From assembly GCA_030522415.1 (NCBI GenBank), contig CM060106.1:23700074-23764073 (forward strand): a stretch of 64,000 nt of DNA, given 5' to 3'. The notes beneath the pieces are model-generated. The model saw only the letters and a program-made list of their open reading frames with translations, ran no database searches and was not told the DNA's origin. Shown here piece after piece: positions 13,323 to 64,000 of this stretch; within the stretch, counting starts at the first letter, position 1, and each line of letters starts with the position of its first letter. The position numbers and the translations under genes are program-made. This DNA is from Channallabes apus. Taxonomy: Eukaryota; Chordata; Actinopteri; Siluriformes; Clariidae.

Positions 13323-64000
<50,678 letters not shown>

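Overview
The window is intronic and exonic DNA of a ray-finned fish. Three things point there: short exons with clean splice sites of a vertebrate inner-ear gene, a very high load of Tc1/mariner, hAT, L1, L2 and Ty3/gypsy relics typical of teleosts, and teleost-type tRNA-derived SINEs. The Tc1/mariner richness would suit a catfish or similar otophysan, but that is inference only. No prokaryotic features are present.

Host gene. All recognisable host coding sequence belongs to one plus-strand gene, otogelin (otog). Nineteen exons can be placed between 13323 and the right edge. Exon phases agree at every junction, so about 2.42 kb of coding sequence (about 808 codons) reads through without a break. 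In order they encode the C-terminal half of the first VWD domain, C8, TIL and linker, all of VWD2, its C8, TIL and linker modules, and the start of VWD3. The 5' exons lie left of the window and the 3' exons to the right. The last complete long intron (52191-62535) has a GC donor, and three acceptors sit directly behind microsatellites.

Layout. 1-11175: a minus-strand L1 retrotransposon (ORF1, endonuclease, RT) broken by a Ty3/gypsy chromovirus (2127-6484, 5-bp target duplication), a Tc1 element (7776-9346, TA duplication) and a small MITE. 11385-13322: a Tc1-like relic and plain intron. 13323-13531: otog exon 1. 13940-26749: a retroelement cluster with Tc1 and mariner scraps, three further chromovirus pieces, a LINE endonuclease inside a gag remnant, and a two-LTR Gmr1-like Ty3/gypsy element in which integrase precedes reverse transcriptase. 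27020-29270: LINE tails and a retroposon-like unit with an intact 137-codon ORF for a small membrane protein that I cannot assign. 29412-33862: otog exons 2-7. 33950-42100: SINEs, Tc1 relics, a tRNA-Glu-like sequence and another deleted chromovirus. 42562-52190: otog exons 8-16 with nested hAT, solo-LTR and SINE insertions and a foldback element. 52389-55640: an island carrying a terminal exon of a repeat-associated fish protein family and a BED-finger hAT fragment. 56886-62062: a MITE with near-perfect termini, Tc1 and L2 relics, a duplicated intron segment and a hAT MITE. 62536-64000: otog exons 17-19.

The mobile elements are mostly broken and do not work together with otog; they set its intron lengths and part of its splice-site context. 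The best leads are the 137-codon ORF unit, the Gmr1-like element with a frame-aligned slippery heptamer, the repeat-only splice acceptors of otog, and the terminal exon at 53087-53378.
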